Source: Gilliamella apis
Lineage (GTDB): Bacteria; Pseudomonadota; Gammaproteobacteria; Enterobacterales; Orbaceae
Direction: 5' to 3'
Assembly (NCBI RefSeq): GCF_030758615.1
Contig: NZ_CP132381.1
Coordinates: forward strand, 1,922,001-1,986,000
DNA: 64,000 bases
The notes beneath the pieces were generated by a model. The model searched no databases and was not told the DNA's origin. It saw only the letters and a list, made by a program, of their open reading frames with translations. Both the position numbers and the translations under genes were made by a program. Below are positions 1-10,783 of the stretch, one piece after another; within the stretch, counting starts at the first letter, position 1, and each line of letters starts with the position of its first letter.

Positions 1-1
1 T

Positions 2-2330
<2,329 letters not shown>

Positions 2331-2360
2331 TCATTTAGCTATATATTCAAAATAACAATC

Positions 2361-2395
2361 AAGGATCTGATTTATCAAAATTAAATCAGATCCTT
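2361..2395. terminator. Bidirectional terminator hairpin between bglA and dinB
   Basis: AAGGATCTGATTTA and TAAATCAGATCCTT form a perfect 14-bp stem around a 7-base loop. It lies between convergent genes, and A/T-rich tracts flank both sides, so it could stop transcription from either direction. Confidence 0.8.
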
Positions 2396-2459
2396 TATCA
2401 TTAAAAAATCTCACCATGATCTAACAGTAAAAAATAACTATTTGATCGTCAGTTAGCAA

Positions 2460-3515
2460 TCAAAATTGAAAAATTAGCTGTTTTTCAACTTGAGGATCAA
2501 TTAAAGTGACATGAAAACCAATTAATCTTACACCTCGATTATTTCGTCTTTCTGACCACACTTTATAAGCCTGTTCAATCAGATCATCCTTATCCAATTT
2601 TGACCATACATGTTCTTGGGTTGTCAGTTGAAAATCATCAAATTTAAATTTGACACCTTGCCTTGCAATCGATAAATCAGCACGAACTTTGCTTAATCTT
2701 TTTTCGAGTTCATCAAATAACGGTTCAAATTGAGCTAAACACTCATCCCAACTATGAATATCATCAACTAAAGTACGCTCTACACCTACGGATTTACGTT
2801 GTCTGTCATTACAAACTTCACGTTCATCTATACCTTGACAACGTTCATATAAAATTCGACCAAACTTACCAAACTGATTAAGCAATTTTGTTAGGTCATA
2901 ATTGACCACATCCTTACAAGTATATAATCCCAATTCAGTTAGCTTTTTCTCAGTTACTTTACCCACACCAGGAATTTTTTTTAGCGGTAACTGCTCAATA
3001 AAACTCCCTACTTGTTCAGGTGTAATTACATACTGTCCGTTAGGCTTATTAATGTCAGAAGCTATTTTGGCTAAGAACTTAAGTGGAGCAACACCTGCCG
3101 AAGCGGTGAGTTCGAGTTCTTTATATATCGCTTGGCGGATATCTTGAGCAATTAAAGTAGCTGAGCCGTAAAAAAGTTTACAATCAGTCACATCGAGATA
3201 AGCTTCATCAAGGGAGAGTGTTTCAATAGCTTGCGTATATCGTTTAAAGATTTGCTGAATTTGATTAGAAACTTCTTTATAAACAGCATGCCGACCGGGG
3301 ATAACTTTAAGATTAGGACAGAGCTTAATTGCCTGTGCCATGGACATCGCACTATGGACACCAAATTGACGAGCTAAGTAATTTGCAGTTGATACCACAC
3401 CTCGCTTACGCGGATCCCCCCCTACCGCAATAGGAATATTGCGATAACGGGGATTGTCTCTCATTTCGACAGCGGCATAAAAACAATCCATATCGACATG
3501 AATAATTTTTCGCAT
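2460..3515 (-). CDS. dinB: DNA polymerase IV (Y-family translesion polymerase)
   Basis: A 351-residue error-prone polymerase that copies past DNA lesions. The N-terminus MRKIIHVDMDCFYAAVE holds the first metal-binding aspartate and the steric-gate region. SLDEAYLDVTD holds the catalytic Asp-Glu pair, and PGVGKVTEKKL is the helix-hairpin-helix. The ATG at 3515 matches the known family start; the frame is open 26 codons further upstream but that extension has no family resemblance. The C-terminus ends VEKQLIFQF, which looks like a beta-clamp-binding motif of the QLxLF type. The gene lies 80 bases downstream of cptA on the same strand. No LexA box was recognised upstream. Confidence 0.95.
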   Translation of the reverse strand: MRKIIHVDMDCFYAAVEMRDNPRYRNIPIAVGGDPRKRGVVSTANYLARQFGVHSAMSMAQAIKLCPNLKVIPGRHAVYKEVSNQIQQIFKRYTQAIETLSLDEAYLDVTDCKLFYGSATLIAQDIRQAIYKELELTASAGVAPLKFLAKIASDINKPNGQYVITPEQVGSFIEQLPLKKIPGVGKVTEKKLTELGLYTCKDVVNYDLTKLLNQFGKFGRILYERCQGIDEREVCNDRQRKSVGVERTLVDDIHSWDECLAQFEPLFDELEKRLSKVRADLSIARQGVKFKFDDFQLTTQEHVWSKLDKDDLIEQAYKVWSERRNNRGVRLIGFHVTLIDPQVEKQLIFQF

Positions 3516-3595
3516 AATAGGTGTAATAGCATTAAAAAAATAACTGTATAAATATACAATATCACACCTTAACTTTATCTGCAAATTACTCACTA

Positions 3596-5311
3596 TTATT
3601 TAGTTAACTTATCAAAATCAGATAAGCCTTTTTTATCATGAGGATCGCCAATCCAACGAATCGATTGTTCAAATTTCGGATTTACTATACTTTTTTCTGG
3701 AGCATAGGATTTATAACTAAGCCCTGCTAAATCAGACCAAGTATGAATCAAGTCTTGAGTACTGAATTTTCTATTCACATAGGACTGATAGTGATTGGGA
3801 TGACTAGCTAGCCATTTTGGTGACTGCCATAGCATGAATGGTACAGTATACATCACCTTAGTAGGCGCTTTTTCATTACGACCTAGAATATCATGCGGAG
3901 GGGTTTGATAAACATCTTCACCATGATCAGAAAAATACAACATAAAACCATTTTCCTGACTATCTTTAAATAAATTAAATAGTTTGGTTGTTACAAAGTC
4001 ATTATAGGTTATTGCATTATCATAACTGTTATAAACCTTTAACTTATCATCATCAAGTTTAAATGCTAAATCTGATCTATTATTAAAACGCTGATAATCA
4101 GTACTTTGAGGATAGCGCAATTCATATTTCATATGCGTACCAAGCAGGTGAATGACGATAAATTTCTTTTCAGCAGGATCATGTAATACTTTTTTAAATG
4201 GTTCAAATACCGATGAGTCATATTGTCGTGAACTTTGATTACGATCGTTATTCATATAAAACTGTTCATCAGCTTGTTTAGAAAACATAGTTAACATCGT
4301 ATTACGTTTTGTCATAGTCTGTTGATTAGTGATCCAAAAGGTTTTATAACCAGCTTGCTTCATAAGGTGAATAAGAGATGGTTTGCTAAGATATAAATCT
4401 GGATTTTGTTCATCTGCCAAAGTTAGGGCTTGCTGTAATATTTCAATAGTATAAGGTCTTGATGAAACTACATCATTAAACACAACAAAATCAGGATTAT
4501 CTTGCTTAAATTGTTCAATCAACGGTGTAGTATTGCGTTCATAACCATAAATCCCCATACGATTACGTGTAGTCGATTCACCAATCACCAATACTAATGT
4601 TCTTGGTGTATCACCATTAGCATCCGTTAAGTTTTCAAACTTAGGCAATGTTTGCAAATGATTTAAAATATTCTCCATATTCGACAATTGTGAACGATAT
4701 GCTAAATAACTGTTGATCAATTGCCACGGCACTGTAGTTTCCATACGTTCTTGTAAATGTTGAGTGGCTTGTGCAAATGACATTTTTTTTATTACAACAC
4801 CAATACAAAGCGGCATTAATGCATAAACAACAATGAATATAGACACTAACCATTTAGTCATATTTTTAACATAAATAGGTTTGACTTTAAGCCATAGAAA
4901 AAAACCAAGCAAAATATAGATCAGCAATACTATAACTAACTTAATGCTTAAATATTGAGAGATAAACTCATGTGATTCATTATAATTGGACTCGGCCATT
5001 ACAAAAAAAACACTCTGTGAAAACTCTTGTCGATATATGGTGAAATAACCAATAGAAATTAATGATAATCCCCCAATTATAATGCCATAAACAGTAGCAA
5101 TTTTTTTTGTATAACGAGGGAAAAATAATACCGGTACCAACCAAATCATGCTGTAAATAATTGAATCGCGTAAACCAATAAAATTAGCATGTCCAGACAA
5201 AACAATATAGAGTTGCAAACTACAAGAAAAGTAACAAAAAAATAAAATTACATAGATCAATGAACGCCAATTAAAACTTCCAGAATTATCTAACTTTTGC
5301 ATAGCTGCCAT
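3596..5311 (-). CDS. cptA: LPS heptose I phosphoethanolamine transferase CptA
   Basis: A 571-residue inner-membrane enzyme that adds phosphoethanolamine to the heptose of the LPS core. About five hydrophobic segments fill residues 15-185, followed by a periplasmic sulfatase-fold domain. Landmarks are LVLVIGESTTRNRMGIYGY (catalytic Thr of the EptA/CptA family), the block RPYTIEILQQALT, and FSDHGEDVYQTPPH (metal ligands). The block SRPYTIEILQQALT and the ending RWIGDPHDKKGL match E. coli CptA (577 residues) closely as remembered, which favours CptA over EptA. A second ATG three codons in is an equally possible start. Modification of the core would change surface charge and sensitivity to cationic peptides (family knowledge). 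Confidence 0.92.
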   Translation of the reverse strand: MAAMQKLDNSGSFNWRSLIYVILFFCYFSCSLQLYIVLSGHANFIGLRDSIIYSMIWLVPVLFFPRYTKKIATVYGIIIGGLSLISIGYFTIYRQEFSQSVFFVMAESNYNESHEFISQYLSIKLVIVLLIYILLGFFLWLKVKPIYVKNMTKWLVSIFIVVYALMPLCIGVVIKKMSFAQATQHLQERMETTVPWQLINSYLAYRSQLSNMENILNHLQTLPKFENLTDANGDTPRTLVLVIGESTTRNRMGIYGYERNTTPLIEQFKQDNPDFVVFNDVVSSRPYTIEILQQALTLADEQNPDLYLSKPSLIHLMKQAGYKTFWITNQQTMTKRNTMLTMFSKQADEQFYMNNDRNQSSRQYDSSVFEPFKKVLHDPAEKKFIVIHLLGTHMKYELRYPQSTDYQRFNNRSDLAFKLDDDKLKVYNSYDNAITYNDFVTTKLFNLFKDSQENGFMLYFSDHGEDVYQTPPHDILGRNEKAPTKVMYTVPFMLWQSPKWLASHPNHYQSYVNRKFSTQDLIHTWSDLAGLSYKSYAPEKSIVNPKFEQSIRWIGDPHDKKGLSDFDKLTK

Positions 5312-5586
5312 TATTCACAATTAATAATGGTCACTAAACTAACAAATGCAGATTAACAAAACCTTAAGAGCAAATAAAAGCCCCCGAAAAAGTGGCTAAA
5401 TAATATATAAACAATTTGGATAGATTAGATTTACGTTAATAATCAATATCACCATTTTTAGATCGAGAATTAAGCTTATTTTTTAAACTTCGGATAAATG
5501 CATAATTTACTTCAAGCGAATAACAGCCTTGTTGCTAATTTGAAAGATAATTAATTTGTTTTTGATTTAATTTTAGATAGATACTG

Positions 5587-6013
5587 TTAGTATTTTTCTC
5601 TATAGTGCGATTTTTTAATCGCTAGCGCCGACGCCCGCCGATCGCGCATTTTCAATGGCTCACGGCGGGCTATTGCCTTTTCGTTTGCAAAGATCTCTTC
5701 ATGACAATGTCGCTGAAACCACAAACTATAACTTTCACGATTATAAGCATACGGATAACTTACCCCAAATTCAGTGATATTAACGTTAGATAGCCGTTTT
5801 GCTAGTGGCTAGTGTATTCAGTGGAAATGCACAGGTCGTTATCGATTTGTTTTTAAGTGTTTTTAATTTTATTACCCGTACTTTAAATGAATAACCTAGC
5901 AATTCAGTTAATATATACACGCCTTGATTATATGCACGTAAAAACACCCCTTCTTTAAATCATAAAACACCTTCAAATTGTGATTGTTCTTCTAATTTTT
6001 GAATAAAATTCAT
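5587..6013 (-). pseudogene. Decayed MutS domain I-like small protein
   Basis: Reading from an ATG at 6013, preceded by AAGGG, gives MNFIQKLEEQSQFEGVL, then a TGA at 5962-5960. The same frame continues FKEGVFLRAYNQGVYILTEL and so on. A further frameshift lies near 5800-5830, after which about 65 residues stay open until TAA at 5589-5587. The 427-base span is not a multiple of three. FLRAYNQGVYILTELL aligns with FCRMYNQSAYIVTHLL of the intact protein at 55927-56481 (10 of 16 identical), so the two are homologous. The spacing of hydrophobic, Phe/Tyr and FP residues resembles MutS domain I. It sits downstream of a member of the secreted-protein family, as does the intact copy. Confidence 0.65.
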
Positions 6014-6084
6014 TACTACCCTTTTTATTTGTAACAATTATACTAAAACTTTCTAATAGTAATATTAAGTTAAATATGTATTTA

Positions 6085-6345
6085 TTCTTTGTAGACCGCT
6101 CGTAAAGACTGATTTTTTCCCAAACTTGTATTTGTCCTATCCATGCGTCAGCAGCAAACCGATCAGATAAGCCTGCAGCTATATCTGATGATACTGCATA
6201 TTGATCTCTTGTATAAAACCAAAGTAATCCACTGTCCGGCTAGTCAGAATCGGGATAGCTATATTTAATTGACATCCCCGATTCACTAAATAATCCTCCA
6301 TCAATATGACGCCAATAACGACCTCCATCCGAAAAAGATGGTTTT
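6085..6345 (-). pseudogene. C-terminal remnant of a secreted lectin-like paralogue
   Basis: One minus-strand frame reads GGRYWRHIDGGLFSESGMS, then YSYPDSD, a TAG stop (6242-6240), PDSGLLWFYTRDQYA, and DRFAADAWIGQIQVWEK. This is clearly homologous to the end of the intact gene next to it, which has GLLSEWGMTS, ETYPDSNW, WFYSKDKY and DRFAIDAWIGQIGVWAY. The differences include many third-codon-position changes, so the two diverged as coding copies before this one broke. The start, signal peptide and body are gone. It marks an earlier tandem duplication or recombination event in the island. Confidence 0.8.
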
Positions 6346-6536
6346 ATGAGGAATAATTTATAAATAAAAGTTTCAAATGATAAGTACTTTTAACTAAAAT
6401 CCATATTTTCGAAAATGCATTAACTATTAGACACTTAACCGACTGTTTAATAACGTATTTCACTCCATGTATCAAAATCATCTACGAGAATTATCACCAA
6501 AATTCATCCACATTGTATTTTATTAATATTATTCTC

Positions 6537-8267
6537 TTATTGAATACATACGCCTCTTAGTTGTTGAGCGTAGGCCCAAACACCTATTTGCCCAATCCAA
6601 GCATCAATGGCAAATCTATCAAATAGATGGTTATTATCACCATAAGGACCTAGATACTTGTCTTTAGAGTAAAACCAAAAGTAATGTGTGAACCAATTTG
6701 AATCAGGATAAGTTTCCTTGCTTGTCATTCCCCACTCACTCAAAAGTCCTTGTCCTATATCACGTGTAAAAGCATCCCATTTATAAGGATATTTAATCCA
6801 AGAAGCAGGGGCATTCGGCGAATTAGACATTTCGGATCGAGTAGGCAATTTAGACTCCCCTCCGCACATATTAACGACTTGCTGATAAGTATAAACTTTA
6901 TCAATTTGTCCCTGAGGTAAAGCCCATATACCGGTTAAATTGAAAGTATAATTTTGTTCAGGAATTTGTTCATCATGTTTAAATTTTGCAGTTATTGTGA
7001 CAGGACCTATCGGCTTTTTAATCAACATAACATAACCTTGTTTATCAACCGTAATACTATCATTTGGCGTTGCCGAAAACGTATATTCAAAATCATCTTG
7101 ATGACCTGTCATAATTAATTGAAATTTTGCTCCTGGAAAGCCTGTGGTAGGGAAATGAGGAGAAGCTGACACTTTAAAACCATTAACTGGATCAAAAACA
7201 TTCGCATTATAACCACCACCGCAATAGCTATCCCTTTCTCGGCTATTATCATAATTCCAACCTCTTGTCTCTCTAAGATCTACAAAATTTTCATCCATAG
7301 ATAATTCAAATTCATGCTCAGCATAACCAGATAAAAGACAATCAAGACTTCCTTGATATGGTACTGGTCTAACACTTCCCCAAACATATTGTGGATACAG
7401 TATCATTCCATAAGGTTTAGCATAACAGATTTCAGGTTTAGCCATAATTTTATATTTTTGAGTGATATCAACATATTCGCTTTCATTAGGAACACCATAT
7501 TCGGAATAGGTTTTTACTTTCGTTGTAATAGTTAAAGTTAACGGCATGGAAATGTCACTAGCACAACCAATTATTTTTTCATTATTTTCGATTTTTATCC
7601 CTTTATTATCAAACCAACTATAGGTTGTTTTTTCTACGGTGAACGGAGTGTTATTGCGAATGCCATCACCATCGGTATCATCATAATTAGCCGTCACATC
7701 TAAATCATTCATTGCATAATCTTTAATAATAAAGTCCTTAATTGTTAAATTACCATCAAACTGATTGATTTGTGTGTCACTTAAGTTATTGGTATTTGAA
7801 CTATATAAAACACCATTAACAGTAAAACCATGTTTTTTCGATGCCCCTTCAATACCGACAACTTTCGGTTTATTACCAATAATGACATTTATACTATGTG
7901 CTGTAAGTGCTAGGCTTTTTTGACTGACGCCTAAAAAGCATAAAATAAATAAAATATAAATAAACGGTTTAACCAGAGATAAACAAACGGATAATAATGA
8001 AGAATTTGTTAAAGAAAAAATACAACACATTGTATTTGCTATCAAATCTCCACCAGGTGAAAGCTGAACTAAACAGCGTTTTGTTTTTTTTGTTCTTTGA
8101 CTAAATTGATATGGACTAAGACTAGATATTAACTTGGATTTTCTGTGAAAATATAAATTATCGTGAAAAAGTAAACTTGGATTGAGGTAATTAGCTGTAA
8201 TTAAATTATAGGTTGAGCAGGTTTGGTGTTTGGTGTTTGGTGTTTGGTGTTTTAAATTATAATGCAT
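6537..8267 (-). CDS. Secreted surface protein with lectin-like C-terminus, repeat-controlled start (ON)
   Basis: A 576-residue protein of unrecognised exact function. The ATG at 8267 is preferred because AGGA lies 8 bases upstream; an ATG at 8276 is also in frame. Codons 7-16 lie in four heptanucleotide units, so gain or loss of one unit would shift the frame. About 100 polar and mixed residues precede a signal-peptide-like segment (FIYILFILCFLGVSQKSLA) with likely cleavage near residue 120. The exported part has a bacterial surface-protein composition. The C-terminal 110 residues contain SKLPTRSEM, LLSEWGMTS, WFYSKD and end LRGVCIQ, resembling the lectin-like domain at the tips of invasin/intimin-type adhesins. 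A homologue of the same length lies at 56623-58360. Proposed role: phase-variable adhesin or ligand-binding surface protein. Confidence 0.7.
   Translation of the reverse strand: MHYNLKHQTPNTKHQTCSTYNLITANYLNPSLLFHDNLYFHRKSKLISSLSPYQFSQRTKKTKRCLVQLSPGGDLIANTMCCIFSLTNSSLLSVCLSLVKPFIYILFILCFLGVSQKSLALTAHSINVIIGNKPKVVGIEGASKKHGFTVNGVLYSSNTNNLSDTQINQFDGNLTIKDFIIKDYAMNDLDVTANYDDTDGDGIRNNTPFTVEKTTYSWFDNKGIKIENNEKIIGCASDISMPLTLTITTKVKTYSEYGVPNESEYVDITQKYKIMAKPEICYAKPYGMILYPQYVWGSVRPVPYQGSLDCLLSGYAEHEFELSMDENFVDLRETRGWNYDNSRERDSYCGGGYNANVFDPVNGFKVSASPHFPTTGFPGAKFQLIMTGHQDDFEYTFSATPNDSITVDKQGYVMLIKKPIGPVTITAKFKHDEQIPEQNYTFNLTGIWALPQGQIDKVYTYQQVVNMCGGESKLPTRSEMSNSPNAPASWIKYPYKWDAFTRDIGQGLLSEWGMTSKETYPDSNWFTHYFWFYSKDKYLGPYGDNNHLFDRFAIDAWIGQIGVWAYAQQLRGVCIQ
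8222..8249. repeat. Heptanucleotide tandem repeat (TTTGGTG)4
   Basis: Four exact copies of TTTGGTG (CACCAAA on the coding strand) lie within codons 7-16 of the minus-strand gene starting at 8267. Seven is not a multiple of three, so slipped-strand change by one unit shifts the frame. With four copies the gene is in frame. A tetranucleotide tract occupies the equivalent place in the paralogue at 58360. Confidence 0.9.
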
Positions 8268-8390
8268 ATTCGACATCCTGTCAATTAACTTTATGTTTAA
8301 TTTGATATTTTATCTTCAATTGTTAGTTTGATTAACTAAATAATGATCGATAATCCTACTGAAAATTGTTTAAAATTATAAAGACATAAA

Positions 8391-8415
8391 AAAACCTCGC
8401 AACCACTTTTTGAGG
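8391..8415 (-). terminator. Probable terminator of the thiBPQ operon
   Basis: On the minus strand CCTC and GAGG (8415-8395) flank a 13-base loop and are followed by a run of seven T. The stem is short but the T-run is good, and it lies about 100 bases past the thiQ stop. Confidence 0.45.
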
Positions 8416-8516
8416 CTAAATTGTTAAATTTTGTAAATATTATTAGTAAGATAACCAGCTAAATCACAGTTTTTAATTATTTAAAAAACTCTCCTCAACT
8501 TTTTCAACTTAAAATC

Positions 8517-9212
8517 CTAACTTTCAATACCTAATAACTCCGCTATCTTTTGATTTTCATTAAGCTGATTTGGAGCTGCATTAAAAATAATTTTTCCATT
8601 ATCAATAACGAGGCAACGTGAGAAGTGGTGAAGAGAATCATCCAAATAATGCGAGACCATCATTAAAGTAAGGTTGAATTCGCTACAAACTTGATTAACA
8701 AGAGCTAGCATTTCAAAACGTAATGCTTGGTCAAGCGCAGAAAATGGTTCATCAAGGAGTAAAATTGGACGATGTTGTATTAAACAGCGTGCCAGTGCAA
8801 CACGTTGCCGTTGACCTCCTGAAAGTTGTTCGGGATAACGTTGGTTAAAGCCTTCCAATCCGACACGCACTAATATGTCACCAATTATTGTCTGTTCTGC
8901 TCGGCTAAGTTTTAATAATGGTTTAATACCTAACGCTATATTTTGTTCTACGGTAAGATGGCTGAATAAATTATTGTTTTGGAATAGCATCGATACGGGT
9001 CGTTTACCCGGTAAAGTGGTAGTAACATTTTGCTGATTGAGAATGATTTGTCCGCCATTGGGAAAAATGAATCCGGCTATTAAACTGAGTAATGTACTTT
9101 TGCCTGCACCGCTTGGGCCAACAATGACCACTCTTTCTTTAGCGGCAATATTAAGCACAAAGTGCATGTTGAAGTTATCATATTGATACTCAGTTTTTTG
9201 AAGTTCGATCAT
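8517..9212 (-). CDS. thiQ: Thiamine ABC transporter, ATP-binding subunit
   Basis: A 231-residue ATPase that powers thiamine/TPP import through ThiP. Walker A is GPSGAGKST, the ABC signature is LSGGQRQRVALAR and Walker B is ILLLDEPFSALD, followed by the switch histidine in VSHYLDD. The ATG at 9212 overlaps the end of thiP by 23 bases, suggesting translational coupling; an ATG four codons earlier is possible. It is the last gene of thiBPQ, under the TPP riboswitch upstream of thiB. Confidence 0.93.
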   Translation of the reverse strand: MIELQKTEYQYDNFNMHFVLNIAAKERVVIVGPSGAGKSTLLSLIAGFIFPNGGQIILNQQNVTTTLPGKRPVSMLFQNNNLFSHLTVEQNIALGIKPLLKLSRAEQTIIGDILVRVGLEGFNQRYPEQLSGGQRQRVALARCLIQHRPILLLDEPFSALDQALRFEMLALVNQVCSEFNLTLMMVSHYLDDSLHHFSRCLVIDNGKIIFNAAPNQLNENQKIAELLGIES

Positions 9213-10770
9213 AATCCATAACAACCAATAAGCTAAATGATAAAATTAATAAAATTGCCGCTGTTACTATACTTTCTTTGTAATGATAATGCGATATCTG
9301 TTGATATAAATAATAAGGTAAAGTGGTGACTGACTGCCCACCAAATAAGGCAATTACACCAAAATCGCCCAATGACAATATGCCAGCAAATGCAAAACTC
9401 ATTAATATTATTCTTCTTAATCCTCTAAAATCAATTAAATAAAAGTGAGTTAAACCATTGATATTCAGTGATTGGGTGAGTCGCCAATATCGAGCGGTAA
9501 TATCATACATTGGTACGGCAAGATTTTTTATAATAAATGGTAACGCCATCAATCCATTACAAACCATCATCAATAAGCAGATAAAAATGGCATTATTACT
9601 ATAGTCAAATAGTAATAAAAATAATCCTGATGCCAATACCATACTTGGTATGGCTAGAATAAGTGATGCAATTAATAATAGTCCATTACTCAATCGAGGT
9701 TGTCTATTTATCAGTAATCGACTATTGGTCCAAAGTAATAGTAACCCCAGTATCATGGCAATAATTGATGAACCAAAAGCAATAATGATTGAAAAAAGTA
9801 AAGCTTGCTGTAATGAAAAGGTCAACAATGAGAATTGAAAGAAATAGATACCTTGAAACAGGATAGTCAGCATAGGTAACAATATAAATAATCCACCGAT
9901 CAAAATTAGCACTGAACTAACAATTTTTAATCCTTTGGGTAAAGGTAAACGATAGTCTGTTTGAGTAAAGTTTACCGTTAATTTTTTATCGATTCTGTTT
10001 ATCTTTTGCATTAATCCAATGAAGGCAATACAACAAACTAATTGTAGACAGGCAAGTAATGCTGCTTGTAACAGTTCAAAATCACGAATTGCTTGATAAA
10101 TAGCAACTTCAAGCGTGGTATATTTAGGCCCTCCACCTAGTGCTAACACAATGGCGAAACTTGAAAAACATAACATAAAAATTAATGCCGCCATAGGTAA
10201 TATTTGTCTACGCAGTAATGGCCATTCAATAATTTTAAAAAAGGTTACATTAGTAAAATTTAATTGTGCAGCTAAATGTTTTTGTTCAATAGGTACGCTT
10301 TGTAAGGTTTGATAAAATAGACAGCAGGCATAAGGGAAATTCAGGAATACATGCGCCAATAAAATGCCTTGTAAACCATAAATTGAAAATGAGAATGGTA
10401 TGTGTAATATTTGGCAGATATTTGATAATAAACCTTGTCGCCCGTAAACCGATAGTAAACCAGTCACAACAACTAGTGTTGGTAAGATAAAGGTAATAGG
10501 CATCATTTTCAATAACAAGTTTTTACCTTTAAAATCCACTAAAGATAATGCTTTAGCCATTAATATGGCTGTGATTAGTGATAATAATGTCGACAATACA
10601 GCTTGGTAAAAAGTTATCCATATAATGTGCAATATGTAACTATCAAAATAGATGCTTAAATTTCCTGACTGCAAGGCAAATTTCCAGATAGCGAGAAGTG
10701 CTGAACTTAATATGATTAAAATTAAACTAGCAGCACTAATACCTGGTAATAATGATCTGAATTTTAACAT
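9190..10770 (-). CDS. thiP: Thiamine ABC transporter, permease
   Basis: A 526-residue inner-membrane permease with about twelve hydrophobic segments arranged as two homologous halves, close to the usual length (E. coli ThiP about 536). Each half ends in a cytoplasmic coupling loop (near FKIIEWPLLRRQILP and LIDFRGLRRIILMSFAF) that would contact ThiQ. The gene starts 13 bases after the thiB stop and overlaps thiQ. With ThiB and ThiQ it imports thiamine, TMP and TPP. Confidence 0.93.
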   Translation of the reverse strand: MLKFRSLLPGISAASLILIILSSALLAIWKFALQSGNLSIYFDSYILHIIWITFYQAVLSTLLSLITAILMAKALSLVDFKGKNLLLKMMPITFILPTLVVVTGLLSVYGRQGLLSNICQILHIPFSFSIYGLQGILLAHVFLNFPYACCLFYQTLQSVPIEQKHLAAQLNFTNVTFFKIIEWPLLRRQILPMAALIFMLCFSSFAIVLALGGGPKYTTLEVAIYQAIRDFELLQAALLACLQLVCCIAFIGLMQKINRIDKKLTVNFTQTDYRLPLPKGLKIVSSVLILIGGLFILLPMLTILFQGIYFFQFSLLTFSLQQALLFSIIIAFGSSIIAMILGLLLLWTNSRLLINRQPRLSNGLLLIASLILAIPSMVLASGLFLLLFDYSNNAIFICLLMMVCNGLMALPFIIKNLAVPMYDITARYWRLTQSLNINGLTHFYLIDFRGLRRIILMSFAFAGILSLGDFGVIALFGGQSVTTLPYYLYQQISHYHYKESIVTAAILLILSFSLLVVMDYDRTSKN

Positions 10771-10783
10771 TAATAATACTTAA

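Larger units (their letters stand above)
5312..6536. other. 1.2-kb stretch without intact genes, holding decayed coding debris
   Basis: No intact gene is present. On the minus strand it holds a broken MutS-N-like gene (5587-6013) and a broken C-terminal piece of the neighbouring secreted-protein family (about 6085-6345). A short open stretch at about 5436-5530 (minus) ends in the residues KNGDIDY then stop; it looks codon-like but I do not recognise it. The patch 5617-5700 is much richer in G+C than its surroundings, with GCCCGCCG (5633-5640) and CGGCGGGC (5663-5670) as an inverted repeat, suggesting recently acquired DNA. Confidence 0.6.

Noticed and set aside
3516-3593. N-terminal extension of DinB
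   Set aside because: The extra 26 residues do not resemble the family and the ATG at 3515 gives the exact known start.
5617-5700. Insertion sequence end
   Set aside because: The inverted repeat is inside a remnant reading frame, and no transposase or target duplication is visible.
6085-6345. Template repeat of a diversity-generating retroelement for the gene at 6537
   Set aside because: Differences from the gene's 3' end are mostly at codon third positions of all base types, not confined to adenines, so it is a diverged paralogue rather than a template.
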